Shown: in pieces, positions 10,052 to 19,276 of the stretch
Layout of the letters: every line of letters starts with the position of its first letter
How positions within the stretch are numbered: the first letter of the stretch is position 1
From: Stenotrophomonas sp. 169
GTDB lineage: Bacteria; Pseudomonadota; Gammaproteobacteria; Xanthomonadales; Xanthomonadaceae
Length of the DNA: 64,000 nucleotides
Direction of reading: 5' to 3'
NCBI RefSeq assembly: GCF_014621775.1
Contig: NZ_CP061204.1
Location: 1,012,501 to 1,076,500 of the forward strand
Translations under genes and position numbers: made by a program
The notes under the pieces: generated by a model
Seen by the model: only the letters and a program-made list of their open reading frames with translations
Database searches by the model: none
What the model was told of the DNA's origin: nothing

Positions 10052-11049
10052 CGTTGCCCGCTTGGCCGTGGCCGGATCTTCTGCTTGCCTGGCCTTGGGC
10101 GCTGCTCGCCTTGCCGCTGCCCTGGCTGATGCGCTGGTGGCCGCGGCGGGCGGCCCAGCAAGGGGCTGCCCTGCGCGTGCCGTGGTCGGCGCAGCATCTG
10201 CAGGAGATCGCCGGCGAGGCCCGCCATGACGGCGCCCGCCTTCATCGCGCGATGCTGTGGCTGGGCTGGTGTTGCCTGTGCATCGCCTTTGCGCGGCCGC
10301 AGCTGCTTGGCGAGGCGGTGAGCCCGCCGGTGCAGGCCCGTCAGCTGATGCTGGCCATGGACGTGTCCGGCAGCATGGGCGAGCCGGACATGGTGCTGGG
10401 CAGCCAGGTGGTCGAGCGCCTGACGGCGGCCAAGGCCGTGCTTGCGGACTTCCTGGACCGGCGTGCAGGGGATCGCGTCGGCCTGCTGGTGTTCGGTGAC
10501 CGCGCCTACGCGTTGACGCCGATCACCGCGGACCTGGCCAGCGTGCGTGAACAGCTGGGCGATGCGGTGGTGGGGTTGGCCGGGCGCGAGACGGCGATCG
10601 GCGATGCGATCACCCTGGCCGTGAAACGCCTGCGCAGCCAGCCTGAGGGGCAGCGCGTGCTGATCCTGCTGACCGACGGCGTCAACAATGCCGGGGTGCT
10701 GGCTCCGCTGCGGGCGGCCGAACTGGCGGCCACCGAGCACGTCCGCGTGTACACCGTCGCCTTCGGCGGCGATGGCGGCATGAAACTGTTCGGCATGGAC
10801 ATCGGGCAAGCGCAGGATCCGGTGGATGAAGCCACCCTGCGCAGGATCGCCGACGTCACCGGTGGACGTTTTTTCCGTGCGCGTGACACCGCGCAACTGG
10901 CTGGCATCTATGCCGAGCTGGACCGGTTGGAGCCGGTGACAGCGCTCGGGCCGGCACTGCGGCCACGCAACGAAGTGTATTTCTGGGCATTGGCGTTGGC
11001 GATGCTGCTGGGCGCGCTGGCATGGCTGTGGCCGGGGCGGCAACGATGA
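10048..11049 (+). CDS. batA: BatA-like VWA domain protein
   Basis: Inner-membrane VWA protein (333 aa) of the Bat (Bacteroides aerotolerance-type) system. Two N-terminal membrane segments precede a VWA domain with an intact MIDAS start MDVSGSM, then LLTDGVNNAG and GGRFFRARD, and a C-terminal helix (VYFWALALAMLLGALAWLW). The ATG chosen has GAAGGAGG 7 bases upstream and overlaps the previous stop; an open frame continuing upstream is only overlap with the DUF4381 gene. Confidence 0.9.
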   Translation: MTLPAWPWPDLLLAWPWALLALPLPWLMRWWPRRAAQQGAALRVPWSAQHLQEIAGEARHDGARLHRAMLWLGWCCLCIAFARPQLLGEAVSPPVQARQLMLAMDVSGSMGEPDMVLGSQVVERLTAAKAVLADFLDRRAGDRVGLLVFGDRAYALTPITADLASVREQLGDAVVGLAGRETAIGDAITLAVKRLRSQPEGQRVLILLTDGVNNAGVLAPLRAAELAATEHVRVYTVAFGGDGGMKLFGMDIGQAQDPVDEATLRRIADVTGGRFFRARDTAQLAGIYAELDRLEPVTALGPALRPRNEVYFWALALAMLLGALAWLWPGRQR

Positions 11050-12860
11050 TGTCCGACGTTCTGACGATGGTGCACTGGACGCGCCCGCACCTGCTGTGGG
11101 GGCTGCTGGTCCTTCCCGTGATCGCACTGTGGGCATGGCGCCGCAGTCGCGTCGCGGGTCGCTGGGAACAGGCCGTGGATGCTCACCTGTTGCCGCATCT
11201 GCTGCAGGGCGGAAGTGCCAGCGCGCGGCGCTGGCCGTGGGCCGTACTGCTGGGCTGGTTGCTCGCGGTGGTGGCGGTGGCTGGACCGGGGTGGCGACAA
11301 CAGACGCAGACCCTGCTGCAGCCGCAGTCGCCGCTGGTGGTGGTGCTGGACCTGTCCACGCGGGTCAGCGCTACCGATCTGCCGCCATCGCGGTTGCTGC
11401 AGGTACGCGCGAAGCTGGCCTCGCTGTTGCAGCAGCGCGAGGGAGGCCAGATCGCGCTGGTGGTCTATGCCGATGACGCCTACACCGTGGCCCCGCTCAC
11501 TGACGACGTCGCCAATGTGGCCCTTTACCTTGATTCCCTGTCGCCGCAGGTGATGCCGGCCGACGGCCAGCGCGCCGACCGCGCACTGGATTGGGCCACG
11601 CTGTTGCTGCAGCGAAGCGGCATGCGCGGTGGCCAGATCCTGCTGCTGACCGATCAGGCTGACGACGGCGCGGTAGCGGCGGCTGCGCAGGCGCACGCGC
11701 AGGGGATGCGGGTGTCGGTGCTCGGCGTGGGTACGCCGGCAGGCGCGGCGTATCGCGATGGGCGCGGCCAGATCAGCAACGCCGCACTTGATGAAAAGAG
11801 CCTGTCACGGTTGGCAGCAGCCGGCGGTGGCCGCTACCAGCGGCTGGCTCGCGATGGTACGGACCTGCAGGCACTGGACGTGCTGCAGGCGGACCAGGTG
11901 TCCGGTGAACAGGAGCGCGGCAGTGCACGGCAATGGCTGGACCAGGGCTACTGGCTGCTGCCGCCGGTGATGCTGCTCGCACTGCTGGCGTTTCGCCGTC
12001 GTGCGGCGGTGCTGTCGGTGCTGGTGCTGCTGGGCGCATCGACGATGTTGCCTCTGCCGCTGCAGGCACAGGAAAAGGCGGCAGCTGCGCTGGCGGCGCA
12101 GGCCGACAAGGCCACCCCGTGGCTGCGCCTGGACCAACGCCGGCAACAGCGTCTGGAACAAGGCGTGCGTGCCTACCAGCAGGGCGATTTCGGCACCGCC
12201 GCGCGGCAGTTCGAAGCGGTGGACAACGCCGAGGGCTGGTACAACCTCGGCAATGCGCGCGCGCGACAGGGTGATCTGGACGGGGCCATACAGGCCTACG
12301 ACCGTGCATTGATCCAGCGGCCGGCGATGGAGGATGCGGTCGCCAACCGGGCCGTGGTGGATGCGGCGCGCAAGCGCAAGAAGCCGCCCGGTGCGAAAGC
12401 GGGCGCATCGCCGCCGTCACAGGGCGGGAAGGGGCAGCAGCAGGCAGGGCAGGGCCAACCGCCGGCGCAACCGCCTGCGCAGCCACCGAAGGCATCCGGC
12501 TCGCCAGGCGCTGGCGCCCCACCGTCGCCGTCGCAGCAGAACACGACCCCCAACGCGCAGCCATCCAACAACGACGGCCAAGGTGCGCCGCAGCAGAAGC
12601 CTTCCGCTGATCCGCAGGCACAGGCACGCGCCGATGCCGAACAGCGTCAGCGCATGCAGCAGGCCATGAAGAGCGGCCAGGGCGATGGTGATGGCAAGCA
12701 ACAGCAGCCGGCGCAACGCACGGATGGCCGGACTCCGCAGCAACGCGAACAGCAGCAGGCGGTGGAAGCCTGGATGCGGCGCGTACCGGACCAGCCAGGC
12801 GATCTGCTGCGGGCCAAGTTCCAGCTGGAAACCGAACGCAGGAAACGCGAAGGACCATGA
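11046..12860 (+). CDS. BatB/BatC-like fusion: VWA domain plus TPR and Gln/Pro-rich tail
   Basis: A 604-aa protein combining what are often two genes. Residues about 1-320 form a BatB-type membrane VWA module, with two N-terminal helices and another near 300-335. Residues about 370-445 form a TPR region (ARQFEAVDNAEGWYNLGNAR, LDGAIQAYDRALIQRP). The rest is a long Gln/Pro/Ala-rich region ending in a conserved-looking helix. The MIDAS motif is altered: DLSTR where DxSxS is expected, so metal-dependent ligand binding may be lost. It starts in ATGATG overlapping the batA stop. GTG and in-frame ATG codons further upstream lie inside batA. Confidence 0.88.
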   Translation: MMSDVLTMVHWTRPHLLWGLLVLPVIALWAWRRSRVAGRWEQAVDAHLLPHLLQGGSASARRWPWAVLLGWLLAVVAVAGPGWRQQTQTLLQPQSPLVVVLDLSTRVSATDLPPSRLLQVRAKLASLLQQREGGQIALVVYADDAYTVAPLTDDVANVALYLDSLSPQVMPADGQRADRALDWATLLLQRSGMRGGQILLLTDQADDGAVAAAAQAHAQGMRVSVLGVGTPAGAAYRDGRGQISNAALDEKSLSRLAAAGGGRYQRLARDGTDLQALDVLQADQVSGEQERGSARQWLDQGYWLLPPVMLLALLAFRRRAAVLSVLVLLGASTMLPLPLQAQEKAAAALAAQADKATPWLRLDQRRQQRLEQGVRAYQQGDFGTAARQFEAVDNAEGWYNLGNARARQGDLDGAIQAYDRALIQRPAMEDAVANRAVVDAARKRKKPPGAKAGASPPSQGGKGQQQAGQGQPPAQPPAQPPKASGSPGAGAPPSPSQQNTTPNAQPSNNDGQGAPQQKPSADPQAQARADAEQRQRMQQAMKSGQGDGDGKQQQPAQRTDGRTPQQREQQQAVEAWMRRVPDQPGDLLRAKFQLETERRKREGP

Positions 12861-14560
12861 TGCGAAACGCCCCCCCCTCTACCCTCATGCGGATGCCGAC
12901 CTGGCTGCTGGTGCTGATGCTGCTCTGTCTGCCGGCAGGCGTGCAGGCGCAGACCCGTGCCTGGCTCGACCGCGCCCAGGTGGACCTCGGCGACACGGTG
13001 ACGTTGAACATCCAGACCGACAGCGATGCAGCGCCGGATCTGGCGCCGTTGCGCGCCGACTTCCAGCTCAGCAACCAGACCCGCAGCCGCCAGGTGGAGT
13101 GGAGCAACGGGCGCATGCAGACCCGCACGCTGCACGGCGTTGCGTTGTCACCGCGACGGGCCGGCACCCTGGTGTTGCCGCCGTTGCAGGTGGGATCGGT
13201 GTCCACGCCCGCCCTGCAGCTGCAGGTACGCGAGGCGGCGCCTGCACGCAACGACGGCAGCGCGCTGGCCTTCATTGAAACCGAGGTGGATGATCGCAGC
13301 CCGTATGTGCAGCAGAGCGTTGGCGTGGTCGTGCGGTTGTATTACGCCGCGCAGCTTGCCTCCGGCTCGCTGGTGCTGGATACCCCCGCGGGTGCGTCGC
13401 TGCAGGTGGTCGGACAGGACCGCACCGACGTGCGCGAAGTGAACGGACGACGCTATAACGTGGCTGAGCGTCGCTACCTGCTGATCCCGGAACGCAGCGG
13501 GCCGCTCACGCTGGTCGGTGCGCGCTTCGACGGACGCTCGGCGGGCAGCTTCTTCGATGATTTCTTCGGCGGCCGCGGCGATGGCCGCCTGCGTGCAGCC
13601 GCAGCGGACCAGACGCTCCAGGTGCAGGCACAACCGGCGGATGCACCGCAACCCTGGCTGCCGCTGCACGATCTGCGGCTGCGCTACACGCTTGCACCCG
13701 ACCGTGCACGCAGCGGTGAAGCGGCGACGATCGAGGTCGAAGCAGTTGCCGTTGGCGCGACGCGCGCGCAGTTCACCGAACTGCCGGTGCCGGACGTGGG
13801 GGCCGATGCCCAGGTCTTCGCCGAGCCAGCGCAGTACGACGAAACCTTCGTCGGTGGATCGCCGCAGCTGAAGATCACGCGCAAGTACGCGGTCGTGCCG
13901 CGCCGCGAGGGCGCCCTGACCGTGCCGGGCATGCAACTGCGCTGGTGGGATGTGACGGCCGGGCAGCCGCGCAGCAGCACGCTGCCCGACCTGACGTTGG
14001 CCGTCGCGACGGGGGCGGCCGGCGCGGCATCCCCCGTGCCGCCGGTCCAGCCGGTGGATACCGACGCCGCCTTGCCGGGTAGTGAGGGCGAGCTGTCCGC
14101 CAACGGCCAGCATCCGCCGCGCGCGGCGGCTCCGTGGCCGTGGATCGCAGCGGTGGGCGCGCTGGTGCTGCTATGGCTGCTGACCCTGTGGTGGGGCTGG
14201 CGTCGCGGGCGCCAGCGTGCTGACGTGAGCGTCCCGGTGGCGGCTGCGGATGGCGCTGGTGCCACGCGTTCCTCCACCAAAGCGCTGCGCCGCGTGCTGG
14301 AGTCCGAAGACCTGTCCGTGGTCGCGTCCACCCTGTGCACCCTGGCCGGGGTGGCGCGACTGGAGCAGGTAATGGAAAAGCTGGGCGATCCCCGTCAGCG
14401 CGCGGCGCTGCAGGCGCTGCAGCAGGCGCGCTGGGCGGGCGAGGGCGACCTGGTCGCGGTGCGCCGGCTGTTGAAGGAGGCCTTCCATGACGGTCCGCAC
14501 TGGTCGCAGCCCGTGGAAATCGCGCAGACTGGGTTGCCCCCCCTGTATCCGCGCGGTTGA
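12857..14560 (+). CDS. batD: BatD-like protein (oxygen-tolerance family)
   Basis: A 567-aa protein with a signal peptide (about 1-30, ending GVQAQ), beta-sandwich repeats typical of BatD (TRAWLDRAQVDLGDTVTLNI; FIETEVDDRSPYVQQSVGVV; YAVVPRREGALTVPGM), a membrane helix at about 420-442 (WPWIAAVGALVLLWLLTLWW) and a small cytoplasmic C-terminal domain. BatD lies mostly in the periplasm and is presumed to cooperate with BatA and BatB. It is the last gene of the operon and overlaps the previous stop (ATGA). Confidence 0.88.
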   Translation: MMRNAPPSTLMRMPTWLLVLMLLCLPAGVQAQTRAWLDRAQVDLGDTVTLNIQTDSDAAPDLAPLRADFQLSNQTRSRQVEWSNGRMQTRTLHGVALSPRRAGTLVLPPLQVGSVSTPALQLQVREAAPARNDGSALAFIETEVDDRSPYVQQSVGVVVRLYYAAQLASGSLVLDTPAGASLQVVGQDRTDVREVNGRRYNVAERRYLLIPERSGPLTLVGARFDGRSAGSFFDDFFGGRGDGRLRAAAADQTLQVQAQPADAPQPWLPLHDLRLRYTLAPDRARSGEAATIEVEAVAVGATRAQFTELPVPDVGADAQVFAEPAQYDETFVGGSPQLKITRKYAVVPRREGALTVPGMQLRWWDVTAGQPRSSTLPDLTLAVATGAAGAASPVPPVQPVDTDAALPGSEGELSANGQHPPRAAAPWPWIAAVGALVLLWLLTLWWGWRRGRQRADVSVPVAAADGAGATRSSTKALRRVLESEDLSVVASTLCTLAGVARLEQVMEKLGDPRQRAALQALQQARWAGEGDLVAVRRLLKEAFHDGPHWSQPVEIAQTGLPPLYPRG

Positions 14561-14625
14561 AACACGCCGCGTGGCGGGGTGCAGCGCTTTGCTAAAGTAC
14601 GCTCACTTGTAAGGAAAACGACCCG

Positions 14626-15954
14626 ATGACAGCAGCCAGCCCCGCGAAGAAGAAGATGCCCCTGCACTGGAAGATGGGCATCGGCTTCGCCCTTGGCTTG
14701 GTCCTTGGCCTCGTGGTGCACGCGCTGGGCGGGCAGAACCCGGCCTTGATGGAGGCGGCCAAGTGGGTGATGCATTACGTCACCACGCCGGCCTCGGGCC
14801 TGTTCCTCAATCTCATTTTCATGCTCATCGTGCCGTTGATCTTCTCCGCGCTGGTGATGGGCGTGTCGGAAATGGGCGACGTGCGTTCGCTCGGCCGGAT
14901 CGGCTGGAAGACGCTGGCCTACACCATCGTGTTGTCCAGCATCGCGGTGGCCATCGGGCTGGTGCTGGTCAACGTGCTCAAGCCGGGCGTCGGCGTGGAT
15001 CCGGCGATGGCCAACCAGATCCTGGCCGAGAACCTGGAGCGCTCCAAGGAGATCGTCGCCGGCGTCGGCAGCCAGCCGAAGGGCGCGGACATGCTGCTGT
15101 CCATCGTGCCGAACAACATCGTCGCCGCCGCCTCCAGCAATGGGGCGATCCTGTCGCTGATGTTCTTCGCCCTGATGTTCGGCATCGGCATGGTGCTCAC
15201 TGCGGAAGAGAAAGTCGCGCCGCTGCGTCGTGCGATCGAAGGTATTTTCGAAGTCTCGATGACCCTGATCAACCTGGTCATCCGCCTGGCGCCGTACGCG
15301 GTCGCTTGCTTCATGTTCAACCTGGCCGCGTTGTTCGGCTTCGAGCTGCTGATCCGCCTGGGCGCCTACGTCGGCGTGGTGGTGCTGGCGCTGGGGCTGC
15401 ACATGGTGGTTACCTACGGCGTGGCCGTCTGGTTGTCCGGCCGCTCGCCGCTGGCGTTCTTCCGCGATACGCAGGAAGCCACGGTGATGGCCTTCTCCAC
15501 GGCCTCCAGCAACGCCACCCTGCCGACCGCGCTGCGCGTGGCGGACGAGATGGGCCTGCCGCAGAAAGTGTCGCGCTTCGTGCTGACGGTGGGGGCCACG
15601 GCCAACCAGAACGGTACCGCGTTGTTTGAAGGTGTCACGGTGATCTTCCTGGCGCAGTTCTTCGGCGTGGACCTGAGCATCGGCCAGCAGGTGATGGTGA
15701 TGGCGGTCTGCATCCTCGGCGGCATCGGCACAGCCGGCGTGCCGTCGGGCTCGCTGCCGGTGGTGGCGATGATCTGCGCGATGGTCGGGGTGAACCCGCT
15801 GGGCATCGGCCTGATCCTGGGCGTGAACCATTTCCTGGACATGTGCCGTACGGCGCTGAACGTCACCGGCGATCTGGCCTTGACCACGCTGGTGGCGAAA
15901 GGCGAGAAGGACGAGCCGGCAGTTCCGGCGGTCTCTACGGATCGTCTGGCCTGA
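14626..15954 (+). CDS. Dicarboxylate/amino acid:cation symporter (DAACS family)
   Basis: A 442-aa inner-membrane carrier of the GltP/DctA family. The hairpin-1 signature is STASSNATLPTALRVADEMG, the unwound TM7 reads TANQNGTALFEGV, and the TM8 substrate-contact region reads NHFLDMCRTALNVTGD. The family moves glutamate/aspartate or C4-dicarboxylates with Na+ or H+. The TM7 motif has QNGT where glutamate carriers have NMDGT, so the substrate is not settled. The ATG is preceded by AAGGAAAA. It appears monocistronic. Confidence 0.9.
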   Translation: MTAASPAKKKMPLHWKMGIGFALGLVLGLVVHALGGQNPALMEAAKWVMHYVTTPASGLFLNLIFMLIVPLIFSALVMGVSEMGDVRSLGRIGWKTLAYTIVLSSIAVAIGLVLVNVLKPGVGVDPAMANQILAENLERSKEIVAGVGSQPKGADMLLSIVPNNIVAAASSNGAILSLMFFALMFGIGMVLTAEEKVAPLRRAIEGIFEVSMTLINLVIRLAPYAVACFMFNLAALFGFELLIRLGAYVGVVVLALGLHMVVTYGVAVWLSGRSPLAFFRDTQEATVMAFSTASSNATLPTALRVADEMGLPQKVSRFVLTVGATANQNGTALFEGVTVIFLAQFFGVDLSIGQQVMVMAVCILGGIGTAGVPSGSLPVVAMICAMVGVNPLGIGLILGVNHFLDMCRTALNVTGDLALTTLVAKGEKDEPAVPAVSTDRLA

Positions 15955-15992
15955 ATTGACTCACCCGCGTCGCCGGGGCGAATGACGCCTGG

Positions 15993-16074
15993 GTAGCGCC
16001 GAGCCGTGCTCGGCGGGTTTCCCCGTGTGCCCCTGCGCTCGCCATCCACGGGGCGGCGCTACCGGAATGACTGC
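15993..16074. repeat. GTAG hairpin (SMAG-type) and a degenerate inverted partner
   Basis: GTAG at 15993 heads an 8-bp stem CGCCGAGC / GCTCGGCG around CGT (15997-16015). A diverged copy in the opposite orientation ends in GGCGGCGCTACC at about 16074. The pair fills the gap between the symporter and tkt. Confidence 0.8.
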
Positions 16075-16180
16075 CCCGTTGCCTGACCGGGGGGTTACCG
16101 TATGAGTCCGCCCGGCGTAGCGCGGCGCTACAATGACGTGCCCGCACGTCCGCGGCCGCCTCCCTGATTCCTATAGAACC

Positions 16181-18181
16181 ATGACGCAGCCTACCCGCCG
16201 CCAGTTGGCCAACGCCATCCGTTTCCTTGCCGCCGATGCAGTCGAGACCGCCAAGTCCGGCCACCCCGGCATGCCCATGGGCATGGCCGACATCGCTGAA
16301 GTGCTCTGGAACGACTATCTCCGCCACAATCCGAACAACCCGAAGTGGTTCAACCGCGACCGTTTCGTGCTCTCCAACGGTCATGGTTCGATGCTGCAGT
16401 ACGCACTGCTGCACCTGAGCGGCTATGACCTGCCCATCGAGCAGCTGAAAGCATTCCGCCAGCTGGGCAGCAAGACGGCCGGCCATCCGGAGCACCACGA
16501 AACCCCCGGCGTAGAGACCACCACCGGTCCGTTGGGTCAGGGTTTCGCCAATGCTGTCGGTTTTGCCTTGGCCGAGAAGCTGCTCGCCCAGCGCTTCAAC
16601 CGTCCGGAGCTGGAGATCGTCGATCACCACACGTACGTATTCATGGGTGACGGCTGCCTGATGGAAGGCGTCTCGCACGAAGCGGCGTCGCTGGCCGGTA
16701 CCTGGGGCCTGCATAAGCTCGTCTGCTTCTGGGACAACAACCACATCTCCATCGATGGCAACACCGATGGCTGGTTCACCGATAACACGCCCGAGCGTTT
16801 CGAAGCCTATGGCTGGAACGTGGTGCGTGACGTGGACGGCCATGATCCGGAAAGCATCAAGGCCGGTATCGAGGCGGCCTTGGGCCAGGACGACAAGCCG
16901 ACGCTGATCTGCTGCCGTACCACCATCGGCTTCGGTTCCCCGGCCAAGGCCGGCAAGGAATCCAGCCACGGTGCACCGCTGGGCAAGGACGAGCTGGAGG
17001 CCACGCGCAAGGCACTGGGCTGGGAATACGGTCCGTTCGAAATCCCCGAATCGATCTACGCCGGCTGGCGTGCGGGCGGTACCGGTACCCTGCGCCAGGC
17101 CGAGTGGGAACAGCAGTTCGACAAGTACGCCGCGCGTTTCCCGGCGGAAGCCGAGGAGTTGACCCGCCGCTCGCATGGTGAACTGCCGGAAGATTTCATC
17201 GCCAAGGCCGACGCCTACATCGCGCAGGTCGCCGCGGAAGGCCCGACCATCGCCTCGCGCAAGGCATCGCAGCTGGCCATCGAAGCGTTCGCGCCGCTGC
17301 TGCCGGAACTGGTGGGGGGCTCGGCCGATCTGGCCCATTCAAACCTGACCCTGTGGAAGGCGAGCAAGTCGGTTGCTACCGACGATGCCAATGCCAACTA
17401 CGTGTATTACGGCGTGCGCGAGTTCGGCATGACCGCGATCGCCAACGGCCTGGCCCTGCATGGCGGGTTCCTGCCGTTCGATGCGACCTTCCTGGTGTTC
17501 AGCGACTACGCCCGCAACGGCGTGCGCATGAGTGCGCTGATCCCGGCACATGCCATCCACGTGTACACCCATGACTCGATCGGCCTGGGCGAAGACGGCC
17601 CGACCCATCAGCCGGTGGAGCACCTGGCGTCGCTGCGCTACATCCCGAACAACGATGTGTGGCGTCCCTGTGACGCGGTGGAGTCGGCGGTCAGCTGGAA
17701 GGCCGCCATCACCCGCCAGGACGGTCCGAGCTGCCTGGTGTTCAGTCGCCAGAACCTGCCGCACCAGCCGCGTGACGCCGAGCAGATCACCCAGATCGAG
17801 CGCGGCGGTTACGTGTTGGCGGATGCGCAGGGGGGGGCGCCGGACGTGATCCTGATCGCCACCGGTTCGGAGGTCTCGCTGGCCACCGAGGCGAAGGCGG
17901 AGCTGGATGCCGCAGGCCTGAAGACCCGCGTGGTCTCCATGCCGTCCACCGACGTGTTCCTGCGTCAGGACGCGGCCTATCGTGAAAGCGTGCTGCCCAA
18001 CGCCGTGCGCAAGCGCGTCGCGGTCGAGGCGGGCGTTACCGGTTTCTGGCGCCAGTTCGTTGGCCTGGACGGCGCCGTGATCGGCATCGACACCTTCGGT
18101 GCATCGGCACCGGCTGACGCGTTGTACAAGCACTTCGGCATCACCATCGCGCACGTGGTGGAAGCTGCCAAGGCGCTGTAA
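16181..18181 (+). CDS. tkt: Transketolase
   Basis: Thiamine-diphosphate enzyme of the pentose phosphate pathway (666 aa, the usual bacterial length). The N-terminus [20 protein letters not shown] is diagnostic. The ThDP/Mg motif is [19 protein letters not shown] through [10 protein letters not shown]; the pyrimidine domain contains [20 protein letters not shown], and phosphate-binding [19 protein letters not shown] follows. The ATG for MTQPTRRQL is chosen because the family starts there; 16 extra codons of open frame upstream have no homologous look. A GC hairpin follows the stop. Confidence 0.97.
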   Translation: MTQPTRRQLANAIRFLAADAVETAKSGHPGMPMGMADIAEVLWNDYLRHNPNNPKWFNRDRFVLSNGHGSMLQYALLHLSGYDLPIEQLKAFRQLGSKTAGHPEHHETPGVETTTGPLGQGFANAVGFALAEKLLAQRFNRPELEIVDHHTYVFMGDGCLMEGVSHEAASLAGTWGLHKLVCFWDNNHISIDGNTDGWFTDNTPERFEAYGWNVVRDVDGHDPESIKAGIEAALGQDDKPTLICCRTTIGFGSPAKAGKESSHGAPLGKDELEATRKALGWEYGPFEIPESIYAGWRAGGTGTLRQAEWEQQFDKYAARFPAEAEELTRRSHGELPEDFIAKADAYIAQVAAEGPTIASRKASQLAIEAFAPLLPELVGGSADLAHSNLTLWKASKSVATDDANANYVYYGVREFGMTAIANGLALHGGFLPFDATFLVFSDYARNGVRMSALIPAHAIHVYTHDSIGLGEDGPTHQPVEHLASLRYIPNNDVWRPCDAVESAVSWKAAITRQDGPSCLVFSRQNLPHQPRDAEQITQIERGGYVLADAQGGAPDVILIATGSEVSLATEAKAELDAAGLKTRVVSMPSTDVFLRQDAAYRESVLPNAVRKRVAVEAGVTGFWRQFVGLDGAVIGIDTFGASAPADALYKHFGITIAHVVEAAKAL

Positions 18182-18193
18182 ATACGGCCTGGA

Positions 18194-18224
18194 GGGTGCA
18201 GCGGGTCCTCGACCCGCTGCACCC
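18194..18224 (+). terminator. Long GC hairpin after tkt, probable terminator
   Basis: A perfect 14-bp stem GGGTGCAGCGGGTC with a CTC loop starts 12 bases after the tkt stop. No T tract follows, so it may be an RNA-stabilising 3' hairpin or a rho-assisted terminator. Confidence 0.6.
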
Positions 18225-18362
18225 GCTGTCCATCGGACCGCGCTGAATCGTCGCGGTTTTCCGGCCGCAGCGCCGGAATGATGCGTTGTCGCCTGGCCTG
18301 TTTCCAGCAGTGCATGGCCTTGTCATGCTGGCCCGTCCGCAACAAGCCGCGACGGCCCTTCA

Positions 18363-19085
18363 ATGAAAACCACCCCGTTTCTCGCTGTCTGCCTGATAGC
18401 GATGAGCTGCTTCCCGGCCATGGCGGCCACGCCTGCCGTAAAGGCCGATCCGGCACTGTTCCGTTACAGCGTCGAGCAGATGCATAAGGTCTCGAACCCG
18501 GATCTGCTGGGGCATCGGAATTTCTATGATTTCCGGTCCACCGGTCCCGATGCGGCGTGGTTCGACGCGGTGAAGCAGGGCAATCTCGCCGAGGTCCGCC
18601 GACGCGTGGAAGCCGGGCAGAACCTGGAAGCCAAGGACGAAGACGCACTGGGCCAGACCGCGTTGGGCTGGGCGGCCTTCATCGGCTACGAGGACATGGT
18701 CCACTACCTGGTGGACCAGGGCGCGGACATCCGCGCGACGGACCGGGCCGACGTTTACAACGCGCTCAAGTCTGCCGTGATGGGCGGCAACGTGGCGGTG
18801 GTCGAATACCTGCACGGGCTGCTGCGCGACGAGACCGACTGGGACGCGCGTGAGAGCGACCAGGAAACGCTGTTCATGGTGGCCGCCGTGGACGGTCGCC
18901 TGGAGACGGTGGAGTACATCCTGCAGTTCCATCCGGATCTGAACGCGGTGGCGATCAACGAAAAACCGAAAATCAACGAAAGCCCGCTCAGCGGTGCCTG
19001 CGAAGGCGGGTTCGACGACGTGGCGAACCTGCTGATCGCAAAGGGCGCGATCAACCACAAGACCGGCCGATCAAGCTGCAACTGA
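18363..19085 (+). CDS. Periplasmic ankyrin-repeat protein
   Basis: A 240-aa protein with a signal peptide (MKTTPFLAVCLIAMSCFPAMA, cleavage near residue 22) and about four ankyrin repeats: AVKQGNLAEVRRRVEAGQNL, DALGQTALGWAAFIGYEDMV, AVMGGNVAVVEYLHG, FMVAAVDGRLETVEYIL and GACEGGFDDVANLLIAKGA. Ankyrin repeats mediate protein contacts; the partner is unknown. Two GTAG-repeat units follow its stop directly. Confidence 0.85.
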   Translation: MKTTPFLAVCLIAMSCFPAMAATPAVKADPALFRYSVEQMHKVSNPDLLGHRNFYDFRSTGPDAAWFDAVKQGNLAEVRRRVEAGQNLEAKDEDALGQTALGWAAFIGYEDMVHYLVDQGADIRATDRADVYNALKSAVMGGNVAVVEYLHGLLRDETDWDARESDQETLFMVAAVDGRLETVEYILQFHPDLNAVAINEKPKINESPLSGACEGGFDDVANLLIAKGAINHKTGRSSCN

Positions 19086-19087
19086 GG

Positions 19088-19276
19088 GTAGAGCCGGCTT
19101 CAGCCGGCTGATCGTCCACGCAATCCCGCCGCCGAGCACGCCACCGCGCTACCACCGCGCGCGACGCCCACCGCATCACCCGGTAGAGCCGGCTTCAGCC
19201 GGCTGATTGACCTGCAGAATCCCGCCGCCGAGCACCCCTCCGCGCTACGGAGGTCGCACCCGCCCACCGCATCACG
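19088..19276. repeat. Two tandem ~95-bp units, each headed by a GTAG hairpin
   Basis: GTAGAGCCGGCTTCAGCCGG occurs at 19088 and again at 19183. Each copy is followed by similar sequence (ATCCCGCCGCCGAGCAC, a CGCGCTAC, and CCCACCGCATCAC). The second CCCACCGCATCAC contains the stop codon of the minus-strand gene ending at 19272, so the duplication includes that gene's last bases. Confidence 0.85.
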
